From: CATQHQ01 sp965243805
GTDB lineage: Bacteria > Gemmatimonadota > Gemmatimonadetes > Longimicrobiales > Gaopeijiaceae
Length of the DNA: 64,000 nucleotides
Assembly: GCA_965243805.1 (NCBI GenBank)
Contig: OZ251577.1
Coordinates: 3,658,001 to 3,722,000 of the forward strand
Direction of reading: 5' to 3'
Part shown: positions 56,112-64,000 of the stretch, piece by piece
How the letters are laid out: every line of letters starts with the position of its first letter
Numbering within the stretch: the first letter of the stretch is position 1
Position numbers and translations under genes: made by a program
Notes under the pieces: model-generated
What the model was told of the DNA's origin: nothing
Seen by the model: only the letters and a program-made list of their open reading frames with translations
Databases searched by the model: none

Positions 56112-56647
56112 GGGCCGCTGGCGCGGCGGTGGCGCTGATTCTGGCGCTCGCCGGCTGCACAGGCCCGTCGGACGAGACCACGCCGTCGGAACTCTTGGAT
56201 GCGGGTGCCGACCACGTCACCTACGGCGTCACGCGACTCTTCTCCCGAAACGGGGTCGAGGAGGCGCAGATGCGAGCGGACAGCATGTACATGTGGGACG
56301 ACTCGTCCCGCGTTCGGCTGATGGGGCTGACCCTCGAGGTCTACACCGAGGGCGGCGGACGGAGGGCCGTCATTACGGCGGAGCGGGGCCGCATGGACAC
56401 GGCGGGCGAGGAGCTGGTGGCCACCGGCAACGCCACGCTGTCGATCCCGGCAGAGGGTCGCGAGATCCACAGCGCGGAGCTGCGGTTTGTCCTCGCCGCT
56501 GGGATTGAACGGCGGATCGAGACCGACTCGGCCGTCACGATGCGGGAGGGAAACTGCACCGTCGAGGGCGACGGACTCCGATCCGACCTCTCTTTCGACG
56601 AGTTGAGGATCCTGGGAACGCGCGAGGGCGAGTGCCCCGGCGCCTGA
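56108..56647 (+). CDS. lptC: LPS export protein LptC-like lipoprotein
   Basis: 179 residues from GTG 56108, overlapping kdsD (GTGA). Lipobox LALAGCTGP. Body has the LptC/LptA beta-jellyroll pattern (MRADSMYMWDDSSRVRLMGLTLEVY; VITAERGRMDTAGEELVATGNATL, motifs only). E. coli LptC is bitopic; a lipoprotein form is seen in other phyla. It hands LPS from LptBFG to the LptA bridge. Its last 16 bases overlap the next gene. Confidence 0.85.
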   Translation: MRAAGAAVALILALAGCTGPSDETTPSELLDAGADHVTYGVTRLFSRNGVEEAQMRADSMYMWDDSSRVRLMGLTLEVYTEGGGRRAVITAERGRMDTAGEELVATGNATLSIPAEGREIHSAELRFVLAAGIERRIETDSAVTMREGNCTVEGDGLRSDLSFDELRILGTREGECPGA

Positions 56648-58521
56648 AGCCGGGCGGACGGACTGTGGTCCTCGGGCGCGGCAAATGGACGGTGACCTCC
56701 CGACCGAGGGCTTGGGTCCGCATGGCGGCGGCGACCGCGGCCGGGCTCGGCGGCTTGACCGTCGAGGCGCCGGGACAGACGGCGTGTCGGCTCGTCGAAG
56801 TCGGCGGCTACACGCTGAGCACCCGCAGCGTCTCTGCGTCCTACACGCACTACGCTTCCGGAGGCGTCGACTACCGCTGCGCCGACGGCGTCCAAATCCA
56901 GGCCGACTCGGCCGTCGGCTTCGAGTCCAACAGCTCCCTGAACCTTTACGGCGAAGTCCGCTTCGAGGACGCGGAAGTCATCCTTGAAGCCGGACAGGCG
57001 ATCTACTTCGGCGAGTCCAGCTACTTGCGGGCGACCCATGGCGCGCGCGTGGAGTACAAGCTCACGGGCACCGTGGTCTCCGGGGAGCAGCTGGACTACT
57101 ACCGCCAATCCGATTCTCGGCTGGTGGACGAGATGACCGTCCGAGGCGGCCAGCCCCACGCCGTCGTGCACCCGCCTGCGCCGCCTGCGGCCACGGAGCC
57201 CGCCCAAGATCCGCCGCCGGCCCAGGACTCGATGACCGCCGAGGAGTCGCCGCCGGCCGAAGACTCGGTGGCTAACGAGGAATTGCCGACCGTGGGGGAT
57301 TCGTTGGCCGCCCAGGAGCTGCCGACAGTGGGGGACTTGATGGCCGCTCATGAGCCGCCGCCCGTGGCAGACTCGTTGCCCGTCGCCGACTCGTCCACTG
57401 TCAACGAGCCGCTTCCGCCCTACGAGATTGACGCGGAACGCTTTGTGGTGAAGGGGCGCCAGGAGTTCGAAGCGATCGACGATGTGGTGGTGGTGCGCGA
57501 TTCCCTTCGGGCCACCGGCGACACGCTGTTCTACGACCAAGACACGGGTGCCATGTCGATGCACGGCAACCCTCGCGTGGGAGACGGCCGTTTCGACCTG
57601 ACGGCCCATTCCCTGCGGATCACGCCCGCCTCGTCGGGGAACGAGGACATCCTGGCCGGCGGCGAGGCGGTCCTGGCGGGGGCCGCTGTCGCCATCGAGG
57701 CGCCGGCGATCCGGCTGTTCCTCGACGACGGCGACCTGGGCCGCCTCGTCGCGCTGGCGACGATCCCACCGACGGCCCCAGAGGCACAGATCGACACCGC
57801 GGGCTTGACGCCGGGAGACCAGGCCCGCGCTACTGAACTGGCGCGAGCCGCCGACCAGGCCCGCGCCGCCGAGCTGGCGAGGGCCGACTCGGCCGCCATG
57901 CAGGACCCGCTCCCTCGCCCGACCGCGCTCGCCGAGGACCTGACACTCGTCGCCGACTCGATCGAGGTCCTCTCGCCGGGACAGGTGCTTCAGCTCCTCA
58001 CAGCGGTCGGAACGGCCCGTGCGGTAGCGGCCCGTGCAGACTCCCTGGACGTGGGCACCCCTGAAGTCGCCCGCGCAGACTGGATGGAGGGCGACACGAT
58101 CGTGGCCACCTTTGTCCCCCCGGGCTCCCGTCGCGACGACGACGCCGGTCCCCGCGCGGCCGGCCGATCTCTCCTGGAGACCCTGGTCGCCTCGGGCAGC
58201 GCGAAGAGCCTGTACCGGGTCCCGCCGGACACGACCCTGGCCGCGGACGAACAGCCGACCGGCCCGCCACCGCTCCACTGGACCCAGGGCGGACGAATCA
58301 CCATGCACATGGCCGACGGCCAAGTGGTCCGCATGGTCGTCGAGGGAGAGACCCTCGGCTACCACCTCGAGCCCCATCCCCCCGGTCCACCCGACTCGAC
58401 TGCCGTGGCGGATTCGACGGCGGCAGCGGACTCGCCAGTAACCCCGGACTCGGCGGCAGCAGCGGACTCCACGGCAGCCCCGGACACGGCGAGATCGCGC
58501 CCCCCAAGGAGAGGTCCATGA
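56632..58521 (+). CDS. LptA/OstA-like LPS transport protein, expanded
   Basis: 629 residues, several times the ~180 of E. coli LptA. GTG at 56632, then a signal segment ending VEAPGQTA. OstA-like beta repeats lie at about 55-170 (GVDYRCADGVQIQADSAVGFE, motifs) and 265-370 (ERFVVKGRQEFEAIDDVVVVRDSLRATGDTLFYDQDTG). Between them is a Pro/Glu/Asp-rich repeat region (LPTVGDSLAAQELPTVGDL) and the C-terminus has A-D-S-T-A repeats. Position before lptB makes LPS bridging the likely job. Confidence 0.75.
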   Translation: MPRRLKPGGRTVVLGRGKWTVTSRPRAWVRMAAATAAGLGGLTVEAPGQTACRLVEVGGYTLSTRSVSASYTHYASGGVDYRCADGVQIQADSAVGFESNSSLNLYGEVRFEDAEVILEAGQAIYFGESSYLRATHGARVEYKLTGTVVSGEQLDYYRQSDSRLVDEMTVRGGQPHAVVHPPAPPAATEPAQDPPPAQDSMTAEESPPAEDSVANEELPTVGDSLAAQELPTVGDLMAAHEPPPVADSLPVADSSTVNEPLPPYEIDAERFVVKGRQEFEAIDDVVVVRDSLRATGDTLFYDQDTGAMSMHGNPRVGDGRFDLTAHSLRITPASSGNEDILAGGEAVLAGAAVAIEAPAIRLFLDDGDLGRLVALATIPPTAPEAQIDTAGLTPGDQARATELARAADQARAAELARADSAAMQDPLPRPTALAEDLTLVADSIEVLSPGQVLQLLTAVGTARAVAARADSLDVGTPEVARADWMEGDTIVATFVPPGSRRDDDAGPRAAGRSLLETLVASGSAKSLYRVPPDTTLAADEQPTGPPPLHWTQGGRITMHMADGQVVRMVVEGETLGYHLEPHPPGPPDSTAVADSTAAADSPVTPDSAAAADSTAAPDTARSRPPRRGP

Positions 58522-59294
58522 CGGATTCCACACCGCCGGCCTCCGTCCTGCGCGGCGGCGGGCTCACCAAGACCTACCGCAAGCGAGACGTCGTCTCGGA
58601 AGTGGACATCCAAGTTCGCCAGCGGGAGATCGTCGGGCTGCTGGGACCCAACGGGGCAGGGAAGACCACCACGTTCTACATGCTGGTCGGCCTCATCTCG
58701 CCCGACGCCGGCAGGGTCTTTCTGGACGATGCCGAGCTTACCGCCGTTCCCATGTACAAGCGCGCCCGGCTGGGCGTGGGCTACCTGGCGCAGGAGCCGT
58801 CGGTCTTCCGGCGGCTTACGGTCGCCCAGAACGTGATGGCGATCCTGGAAACGGTGGACATCCCCCGAAAGGAACGCTCCGCAAGGCTGGAGGCGCTCCT
58901 CGCGGAACTCTCCATTGGACACTTGCGGGACGCCAAGGCATATTCCCTGTCGGGCGGTGAGAGGCGGCGGGTCGAGATCACGCGAGCGCTGGTGCAGCAG
59001 CCCAAGTTCATGCTTCTGGACGAGCCTTTCGCGGGCATCGATCCGATCGCCGTGAGCGACATTCAGGAGATCGTGACGCAACTTCGGACAAGGGACATCG
59101 GCGTGATCATCTCGGACCACAACGTCGAGCAGACTCTGGAGATCGTCGACCGCGCTTACATCATGTACGAGGGCAAGATTCGCGTCGCCGGCACCGTCCC
59201 GAAGCTGGTCTGGAACGACGAAGTGGCCGATCTGTACCTGGGTCCATCCCTTACGGCCCGCATGAGACAGCGCTTCTCCCCACCCGCGCCCTGA
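58518..59294 (+). CDS. lptB: LPS export ABC transporter ATPase
   Basis: 258 residues. Walker A GPNGAGKTTTFYML, signature YSLSGGERRRVEIT, Walker B FMLLDEPFAGIDPIA and H-loop DHNVEQ. Drives LPS extraction with LptFG (not in window). ATG overlaps previous stop (ATGA); rpoN follows, as in many proteobacteria. Confidence 0.96.
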   Translation: MTDSTPPASVLRGGGLTKTYRKRDVVSEVDIQVRQREIVGLLGPNGAGKTTTFYMLVGLISPDAGRVFLDDAELTAVPMYKRARLGVGYLAQEPSVFRRLTVAQNVMAILETVDIPRKERSARLEALLAELSIGHLRDAKAYSLSGGERRRVEITRALVQQPKFMLLDEPFAGIDPIAVSDIQEIVTQLRTRDIGVIISDHNVEQTLEIVDRAYIMYEGKIRVAGTVPKLVWNDEVADLYLGPSLTARMRQRFSPPAP

Positions 59295-59312
59295 CCCGGA
59301 ACGCGCGCCCGC

Positions 59313-60824
59313 ATGGCTGGCATGGACGGGACGGTGCGCCAAGTTGTCGCGTCCCGCTGGGAGGCCACCGCAAATCCGCGCCTCTACAGGGCGATGGAGC
59401 TGTTCGGCATGACCCGCACCGACCTTCGCGAGCACCTGCGCCAAGAGGTGTACGGCAACCCTTGCCTGGAGTTGTCCGTCGGCGAGGAAGAAGTCTTTGC
59501 GGATGAGGACCTGGGCGCCGAGGAGGGGTCAGAGGAGGATGAGGGGTCCCTTGAGGACGATGCGATGGAGGACCCGGAGGCCGAGTTCGACTGGGAGGAG
59601 ATTATCCTGGGAGGCTTCGACGTCGGAGGAGACCGCGCCCGGTACGAACCCCGGGAGTACGCCGAGCCCGCGGCCGTGTCCGTACCTGACCTCCACGACC
59701 ATCTGGAAGAACAGCTGGCACTCCTTCAAGTCGACGGGCGCCAAATGCTGGCCGCCTGGGAGATCGTCGGCAACATCGACGACGACGGACGGCTCTCCTG
59801 CTCCCTCGAAGACGTGGCCGCCGGCCTTCGCCAAAGGCTCGTGGAGTTGAAGGAAGCCGAGGCGGACGCTGGCTCGGCCGCGGATGTGGACGACGACGTG
59901 CTGGCGCCGTACGAACCCGAGGAGATCAAGTCGGCGCTGGCCTTGGTGCAGGGGCTGGACCCGCCGGGGATTGGGGCTCGGGACCTGCGCGAGTGCCTGC
60001 TCCTGCAGCTTCGCAGGCTCCACCGAGAGGACTCGCTGGCGTACCGGATCGTCCAGGAGCGCTTCGACGACCTCATGAACCACCGCTGGACCGAGATCAC
60101 CCGCGCGCTGGGGCTTGGCCCGAAGGAGATTCAGGTCGCCAAGGACGAGATCGGCGAACTGGACCCCAAGCCCGGCCGTCAGCTCTCCGGCGGGACCGAC
60201 CACTACATCGTGCCCGACATGATCGTCGAGAAGGTCGGCGACGAGTACATGGTCTTCGTCAACGACGCGGGCATGCCCAGGTTGCGCATCTCGCCCTACT
60301 ACCAGGACATCGTGGCCAACGGCAAGTTCAAGGGCGATAACAAGAAGTTCATCACCAGCCGCATGAACGCAGCCGTGTGGCTCGTGCAAACGGTGGAGCA
60401 GCGACGCCGGACGATGCTCGCGGTTGCGCGTCTCATCGTGGAGCGCCAACACGATTTCTTCGAGAAGGGAACCCAGGGACTGATGCCGCTGACCCTCCGC
60501 GAAGTGGCGGAGGAAATCGAGATGTCCGAGTCCACCGTCTCCCGAGTGACCAGCAAGAAGTACGTCCAGACGCCTCGGGGCGTGTTCTCCCTCAAGCACT
60601 TCTTCTCCCGGGGACTGGCCGCCGACGACGGAGAAGTCTCCACTCGCCTGGTCAAGGAGAGGATACGCAGCTTGGTGGCGGGCGAGGACCCCAAACGTCC
60701 TCTGACCGATCAGGCTATTGTGGGCTTGCTGGAGCACGAGGGCATTCAGATCGCACGTCGCACTGTGGCCAAGTACCGAACCCAGCTCGACATTCCCGTG
60801 ACGCGGGCGCGAAGGCGCTACTGA
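59313..60824 (+). CDS. rpoN: RNA polymerase sigma-54 factor
   Basis: 503 residues. Region I (PRLYRAMELFGMTRTDLREHL), acidic region II (about 55-100), core-binding part, HTH with SESTVSRVTSKKYVQTPRGVF and RpoN box ARRTVAKYRTQLDIP near residue 480. Needs AAA+ activators at -24/-12 promoters. Region I is close to the N-terminus and intact. Conserved downstream of lptB. Confidence 0.96.
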   Translation: MAGMDGTVRQVVASRWEATANPRLYRAMELFGMTRTDLREHLRQEVYGNPCLELSVGEEEVFADEDLGAEEGSEEDEGSLEDDAMEDPEAEFDWEEIILGGFDVGGDRARYEPREYAEPAAVSVPDLHDHLEEQLALLQVDGRQMLAAWEIVGNIDDDGRLSCSLEDVAAGLRQRLVELKEAEADAGSAADVDDDVLAPYEPEEIKSALALVQGLDPPGIGARDLRECLLLQLRRLHREDSLAYRIVQERFDDLMNHRWTEITRALGLGPKEIQVAKDEIGELDPKPGRQLSGGTDHYIVPDMIVEKVGDEYMVFVNDAGMPRLRISPYYQDIVANGKFKGDNKKFITSRMNAAVWLVQTVEQRRRTMLAVARLIVERQHDFFEKGTQGLMPLTLREVAEEIEMSESTVSRVTSKKYVQTPRGVFSLKHFFSRGLAADDGEVSTRLVKERIRSLVAGEDPKRPLTDQAIVGLLEHEGIQIARRTVAKYRTQLDIPVTRARRRY

Positions 60825-60825
60825 G

Positions 60826-61848
60826 TTGCCCCGAGCGTACCGCGACTTCGCGCTGGTGGTGCCCGCATTCGACGAGGCACCCAACGTCGCCCCCTTGATC
60901 CGGGCGCTGCGGGCCACCTTCGACGCCCACGGCCTCGCCGGCGATGTGATCCTGGTGGACGACGGCTCGTCCGACGGCACTGGCGATCTGGCCGACTCCG
61001 AAGGGCGGGGTTGGGACCGGCTCACCGTGCTGCGGCACCGGGCCAACCGGGGGAAGACCGAGGCCCTTCTGACGGCCGCCGCCGCCACCGACAAGAAGTA
61101 CTTGGTGCTCTTCGACGCCGACCTTCAGCACCTTCCCGACGAGATTCCCCGCTTTCTGGACAAGCTGGAGGAGGGATGGGACATCGTCACCGGCAAGAAG
61201 GTGGGGGCTTACGACAAGCGCGCCGTGTCATCGGTGTACAACGCCCTGAGCCGGCGGATCTTCGACGTGCCCGTCACCGACCTGAACTCAATGAAGGCGT
61301 TCCGCGCGGAGATCCTCGACGTGGTGCATCTGCGCCACGACTGGCACCGCTTCTTCGTGGTCATGGCGCACATGGAGGGCTTCTCGGCGACGGAGATCGA
61401 CATCGCCCTCCACCCCCGAAGGGCGGGGAAGGCCAAGTACTCGCGCAGCAGTCGGGTCGTGGGCGGCGTCCTGGACTTGGCGGCGGTCTGGTTCCGGATG
61501 CGGTTCTCGCGCAAGCCCATGACCGTGTTCGGCGTGCCCGGAATCGCCCTGGTGAGCATGGGCGTGCTGGCGGGCGTCGCGGCGTTCTACGCTCGTTTCG
61601 CCATGGGACAGGGCTTCCGTCCGCTCCTCTACCTGGTCGTCCTGCTGGTGACGGTGGGCACGCTCTGCTTCGTGGCCGGCTTCCTGGCCGAGATGATCGC
61701 ATCGGTCCACGACGAGCTGGAAGCGCTCCGCAGGTCCGTGCGCAACGCCATGGCGGGCCGTGGCGACCGCGCCAGCGACGACCACTCCCGCGGCGCCTGC
61801 CCCAGCGACGACCACTCCCCCGGCGAACGCACCCGCGACGCCCGCTAG
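60826..61848 (+). CDS. Family 2 glycosyltransferase with membrane tail
   Basis: 340 residues. GT-A fold: VVPAFDEAPNV, VDDGSSDGT, LFDADLQHLPDEIPRFLD, and DLNSMKAFRAEIL. Two hydrophobic helices (about 240-300) anchor it. Similar to polyprenyl-phosphate sugar transferases (DPM/ArnC type), which would make the lipid-sugar donor for GT-C enzymes such as the one at 48569-50584. A 30-bp tandem duplication (61771-61830) codes S-D-D-H-S repeats at the C-terminus. TTG 60826. Confidence 0.86.
   Translation: MPRAYRDFALVVPAFDEAPNVAPLIRALRATFDAHGLAGDVILVDDGSSDGTGDLADSEGRGWDRLTVLRHRANRGKTEALLTAAAATDKKYLVLFDADLQHLPDEIPRFLDKLEEGWDIVTGKKVGAYDKRAVSSVYNALSRRIFDVPVTDLNSMKAFRAEILDVVHLRHDWHRFFVVMAHMEGFSATEIDIALHPRRAGKAKYSRSSRVVGGVLDLAAVWFRMRFSRKPMTVFGVPGIALVSMGVLAGVAAFYARFAMGQGFRPLLYLVVLLVTVGTLCFVAGFLAEMIASVHDELEALRRSVRNAMAGRGDRASDDHSRGACPSDDHSPGERTRDAR
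61771..61830 (+). repeat. 30-bp tandem duplication at the end of the GT2 gene
   Basis: 61771-61800 and 61801-61830 share AGCGACGACCACTCCC in register; encodes ASDDHS twice at the C-terminus. Confidence 0.8.
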
Positions 61849-61863
61849 GAGCAGTACTCGCCC

Positions 61864-63042
61864 ATGCCGCCCCCACGGATCCTGTCGGTGATCGGAACCC
61901 GGCCCGAGGCCGTCAAGATGGCGCCAGTGGTGCAGGCGCTGGCGGCGCGGGGCGGCTCGGAGCACCGGGTCGCCCTGACGGGACAGCACGCCGACATGGT
62001 GGACCACGTGGTCACGGCCTTCGGCATCGATCCCCACTACGACCTGGCGCTGATGACCCCCGGCCAGTCGCTGCACGACGTGGGCAGGACCTGCCTCAAG
62101 GGTCTCCAAGGTGTGCTGGCGGACTTCCGGCCGGACGCAACGATCGTGCAGGGCGACACGGCCACCGTCTTCTTCGCCGCCGTATCCACCTTCTTCGAGC
62201 GCGGCAAGCTGGCCCATGTGGAAGCCGGCTTGCGGAGCCACCGCAAGTGGTCGCCGTTCCCGGAGGAGATGCTGCGGCGAATGACAGACTGCTTGGCCGA
62301 CTACTGCTTCGCGCCCACGCCGCGAGCGGCCCGGCAGCTGGAACGGGAAGGAGTGGCCCCGGAGCGGGTGTTCGTGACCGGCAACACGGTCGTGGACGCG
62401 CTGGAGGCGATGAGCATGACGCTCCAGCCAGTGGAGGACCCGGTGGTGGCGCGGCTCCTTGGGGCAGGGCAGGGCAGGTTGGCAACGGCTGGCCGGCCTC
62501 GCACTCGCACCGTCCTTCTGACGGCTCACCGCCGCGAGTCCTTCGGCGCGCCGCTGGAAGGCGTTTTCGGCGCGGTCAGGGAGCTGGCGGCGCGCTTCGA
62601 CGACGTGCAGGTCGTGTATCCCGTCCACCCGAACCCCCAGGTGCGGGAGCCTGCCCAGCGCCTTCTCGGGGACGCGCCGGGCGTGCATCTGGTCGCCCCG
62701 CTTTCCTACAGCGACCTACTGGCGCTCCTCCGGCGGGCCAGCTTGGTCCTCACCGACTCCGGCGGCATCCAGGAAGAGGCGCCCGCCTTCGGCGTGCACA
62801 CGTTGGTGCTGCGAGAGGTGACCGAGCGGCCCGAAGGCGTGGAAGCAGGCGCAGCCACCCTGGTCGGGACCGACCCCCGCCGCATCGTTGCCGAGGCGGT
62901 CGAGCGGCTCGACGGTGCGCAACGCGGTCGTGCCGTGGCGAATCCATACGGCGACGGCCGGGCCGGCGAACGGATCGCCGACATCCTCCTGGCCGATCTG
63001 ACTGGCGCGCCTCGGCAGACGGACGATTGGCTCGGCCCATGA
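61864..63042 (+). CDS. wecB: UDP-N-acetylglucosamine 2-epimerase
   Basis: 392 residues. ILSVIGTRPEAVKMAP opening, VQGDTATVFFA, HVEAGLRSH, LLTAHRRESFG, LTDSGGIQEEAP (motifs). Makes UDP-ManNAc for surface polysaccharide. A Gly/Ala/Arg linker (about 200-215) is a small insertion. Overlaps GT4 (ATGA). Confidence 0.95.
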   Translation: MPPPRILSVIGTRPEAVKMAPVVQALAARGGSEHRVALTGQHADMVDHVVTAFGIDPHYDLALMTPGQSLHDVGRTCLKGLQGVLADFRPDATIVQGDTATVFFAAVSTFFERGKLAHVEAGLRSHRKWSPFPEEMLRRMTDCLADYCFAPTPRAARQLEREGVAPERVFVTGNTVVDALEAMSMTLQPVEDPVVARLLGAGQGRLATAGRPRTRTVLLTAHRRESFGAPLEGVFGAVRELAARFDDVQVVYPVHPNPQVREPAQRLLGDAPGVHLVAPLSYSDLLALLRRASLVLTDSGGIQEEAPAFGVHTLVLREVTERPEGVEAGAATLVGTDPRRIVAEAVERLDGAQRGRAVANPYGDGRAGERIADILLADLTGAPRQTDDWLGP

Positions 63043-64000
63043 GAATCCTCGTCCACTGCGTGTACTTCCCGCCAGAAGTGGGGGGGCTGGAGAGCCACGT
63101 CCACTACCTGTGCCGAGGTCTGGTCGAGCGCGGCCACGCCGTCACCGTGGTCACTTCTCTGTCCCAGCCGGGCCTGCCCCGGGAAGAGCGCGTTCACGGG
63201 ATCCGAGTGCTGCGCACACCCCTCCCGTCGCGCACACCTGCGGGATGGTTCGCCCACGCCGTCGGGTCCGTCCCCCGAACCCGGGAAGTCGCCCGCCATG
63301 CCGACGTGGTGCACGCCCAAGCGTTCGCGTCGATCCTTCCCTGCGCCCTGGCGCGCGTCGGCCTCGGCACGCCCCTGGTGACCACCCTCCACACCTCCCA
63401 CTTCCTCCGCTTGGCCGCCCGGCGCATGAGTGCCCGCGCACTTGGCAAACTGGTCGAGCTCGGAGACCACAACTTCGCCGCCAGCAAGGAGATAGCGGAT
63501 GTGGGAGAGAGCCTTGGGCGGTCGATCTCCGTGGAAGTCCTCGTCAACGGCGTGGAAACCGACATCTTCCGCCCCACGAGCGACGGTGCCGCCCCCGCAT
63601 CCATCGGTGCCGCCTCCGCATCCATCGGCCCCCGCCCGAGTCCAGACCCGTCGCTCAACGCTGTCCGCCGGAACGGCCCCACCCTCGTGGTGCCCCGGAG
63701 ACTCTTCCCCAAGAATGGCGTCGAGTTCTTCGTCCGGGCGATGCCGCTGATCGCGGAGCGCGTGCCCGCCAACGCGCTGGTGGTCGGGGACGGACCCGAG
63801 CGCGCCCGTCTCGAGTCGCTGGCCGCCGAGCTGGGCGTGGCCGACCGGATCGCGTTCCTGGGCGCTCGGCCTCACGCCGAGATGCCCGCCATCCTCCCCG
63901 CCGGCGACCTAGCCGTCTTTCCCTCCCTCGTGGAGGCGACTTCTGTGGCGGCCCTGGAGTGCATGGCGTGCGGGCTGCCCGTGGCGGCGTCGGCGGTGGG
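63039..64000 (+). CDS. Family 4 glycosyltransferase (partial, runs off the end)
   Basis: First ~320 codons. HCVYFPPEVGGLESHVHYLCRGL and VVTSLSQPG are the GT4 N-domain; VLVNGVETDIFRP, RRLFPKNGVEFFVRA, GDGPERARLESL and LGARPHAEMPAIL belong to the C-domain. A 21-bp duplication (63585-63626) inserts ASIGAASASIGP between the domains. Likely part of a surface polysaccharide cluster with wecB and the GT2. Confidence 0.9.
   Translation, partial: MRILVHCVYFPPEVGGLESHVHYLCRGLVERGHAVTVVTSLSQPGLPREERVHGIRVLRTPLPSRTPAGWFAHAVGSVPRTREVARHADVVHAQAFASILPCALARVGLGTPLVTTLHTSHFLRLAARRMSARALGKLVELGDHNFAASKEIADVGESLGRSISVEVLVNGVETDIFRPTSDGAAPASIGAASASIGPRPSPDPSLNAVRRNGPTLVVPRRLFPKNGVEFFVRAMPLIAERVPANALVVGDGPERARLESLAAELGVADRIAFLGARPHAEMPAILPAGDLAVFPSLVEATSVAALECMACGLPVAASAV
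63585..63626 (+). repeat. 21-bp tandem duplication in the GT4 gene
   Basis: 63585-63605 and 63606-63626 differ at one base; gives GAAPASI / GAASASI in the inter-domain linker. Confidence 0.85.

Overview
High-GC, gene-dense stretch from a diderm, LPS-making bacterium. The Kdo genes (kdsA/B/C/D), lptA/B/C, a TonB-dependent receptor paired with a DUF4249-like lipoprotein, a beta-propeller lipoprotein, a membrane pyrophosphatase and the use of GTG/TTG starts fit Gemmatimonadota (or a close FCB-group relative) best. That assignment is inference from gene content and style; no marker-gene tree was run.

Layout. 1-4704 (+): tail of prs, then rplY, pth, hppA and an M20 amidohydrolase. 4765-7414: class II aldolase (-) and a propeller lipoprotein (+), then a repeat-rich gene-free stretch. 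7777-13067 (+): a ribosomal gene in which S6 and S18 are fused, rplI, rsfS and smc. 13136-16349 (-): DUF4249-like lipoprotein and TonB receptor. 16677-24983 (+): metallo-hydrolase, aroF, yraN, the SRP RNA gene, dnaX, ybaB, recR, a small membrane protein, pgsA, pncC, grpE, dnaJ. 24946-27341 (-): mnmA and a cysteine desulfurase, the sulfur donor for tRNA thiolation. 27525-32028 (+): PP2C phosphatase, sucCD, a CBS protein, ndk. 32040-38746 (+): yceD(DUF177)-rpmF-plsX-fabH-fabD-fabG-acpP-fabF-ispF, a full fatty-acid initiation and elongation cluster. 38758-42413 (+): DedA protein, a carboxypeptidase-regulatory-domain exported protein, xerD. 42428-44131 (-): C-terminal processing protease. 44246-47423 (+): nadE and an unusual DUF4096-membrane fusion protein. 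47438-50584 (-): zinc-ribbon membrane protein and a GT-C glycosyltransferase. 50603-64000 (+): pabA/trpG, kdsB, pyrG, kdsA, kdsC, kdsD, lptC, lptA-like, lptB, rpoN, then GT2, wecB and GT4 envelope-sugar genes running off the end.

How they work together. The last 13 kb is an LPS module: arabinose-5-P isomerase, Kdo8P synthase, Kdo8P phosphatase and CMP-Kdo synthetase (CTP supplied by pyrG) make the inner-core sugar, and Lpt proteins export the product. Many adjacent genes overlap by exactly four bases (ATGA/GTGA/TTGA), so translational coupling is pervasive.

Most unusual items: (1) an S6-S18 ribosomal protein fusion with a ~140-residue acidic linker; (2) an IS5-type DUF4096 DNA-binding domain joined by an acidic linker to a hydrophobic domain instead of a transposase catalytic core; (3) a glycosyltransferase gene bounded by a 28-bp direct repeat that seems to have split the 5' end of its neighbour, leaving that gene with an ATT start; (4) many short tandem duplications (17-30 bp) in and between genes; (5) a nested inverted-repeat element upstream of the S6-S18 gene.
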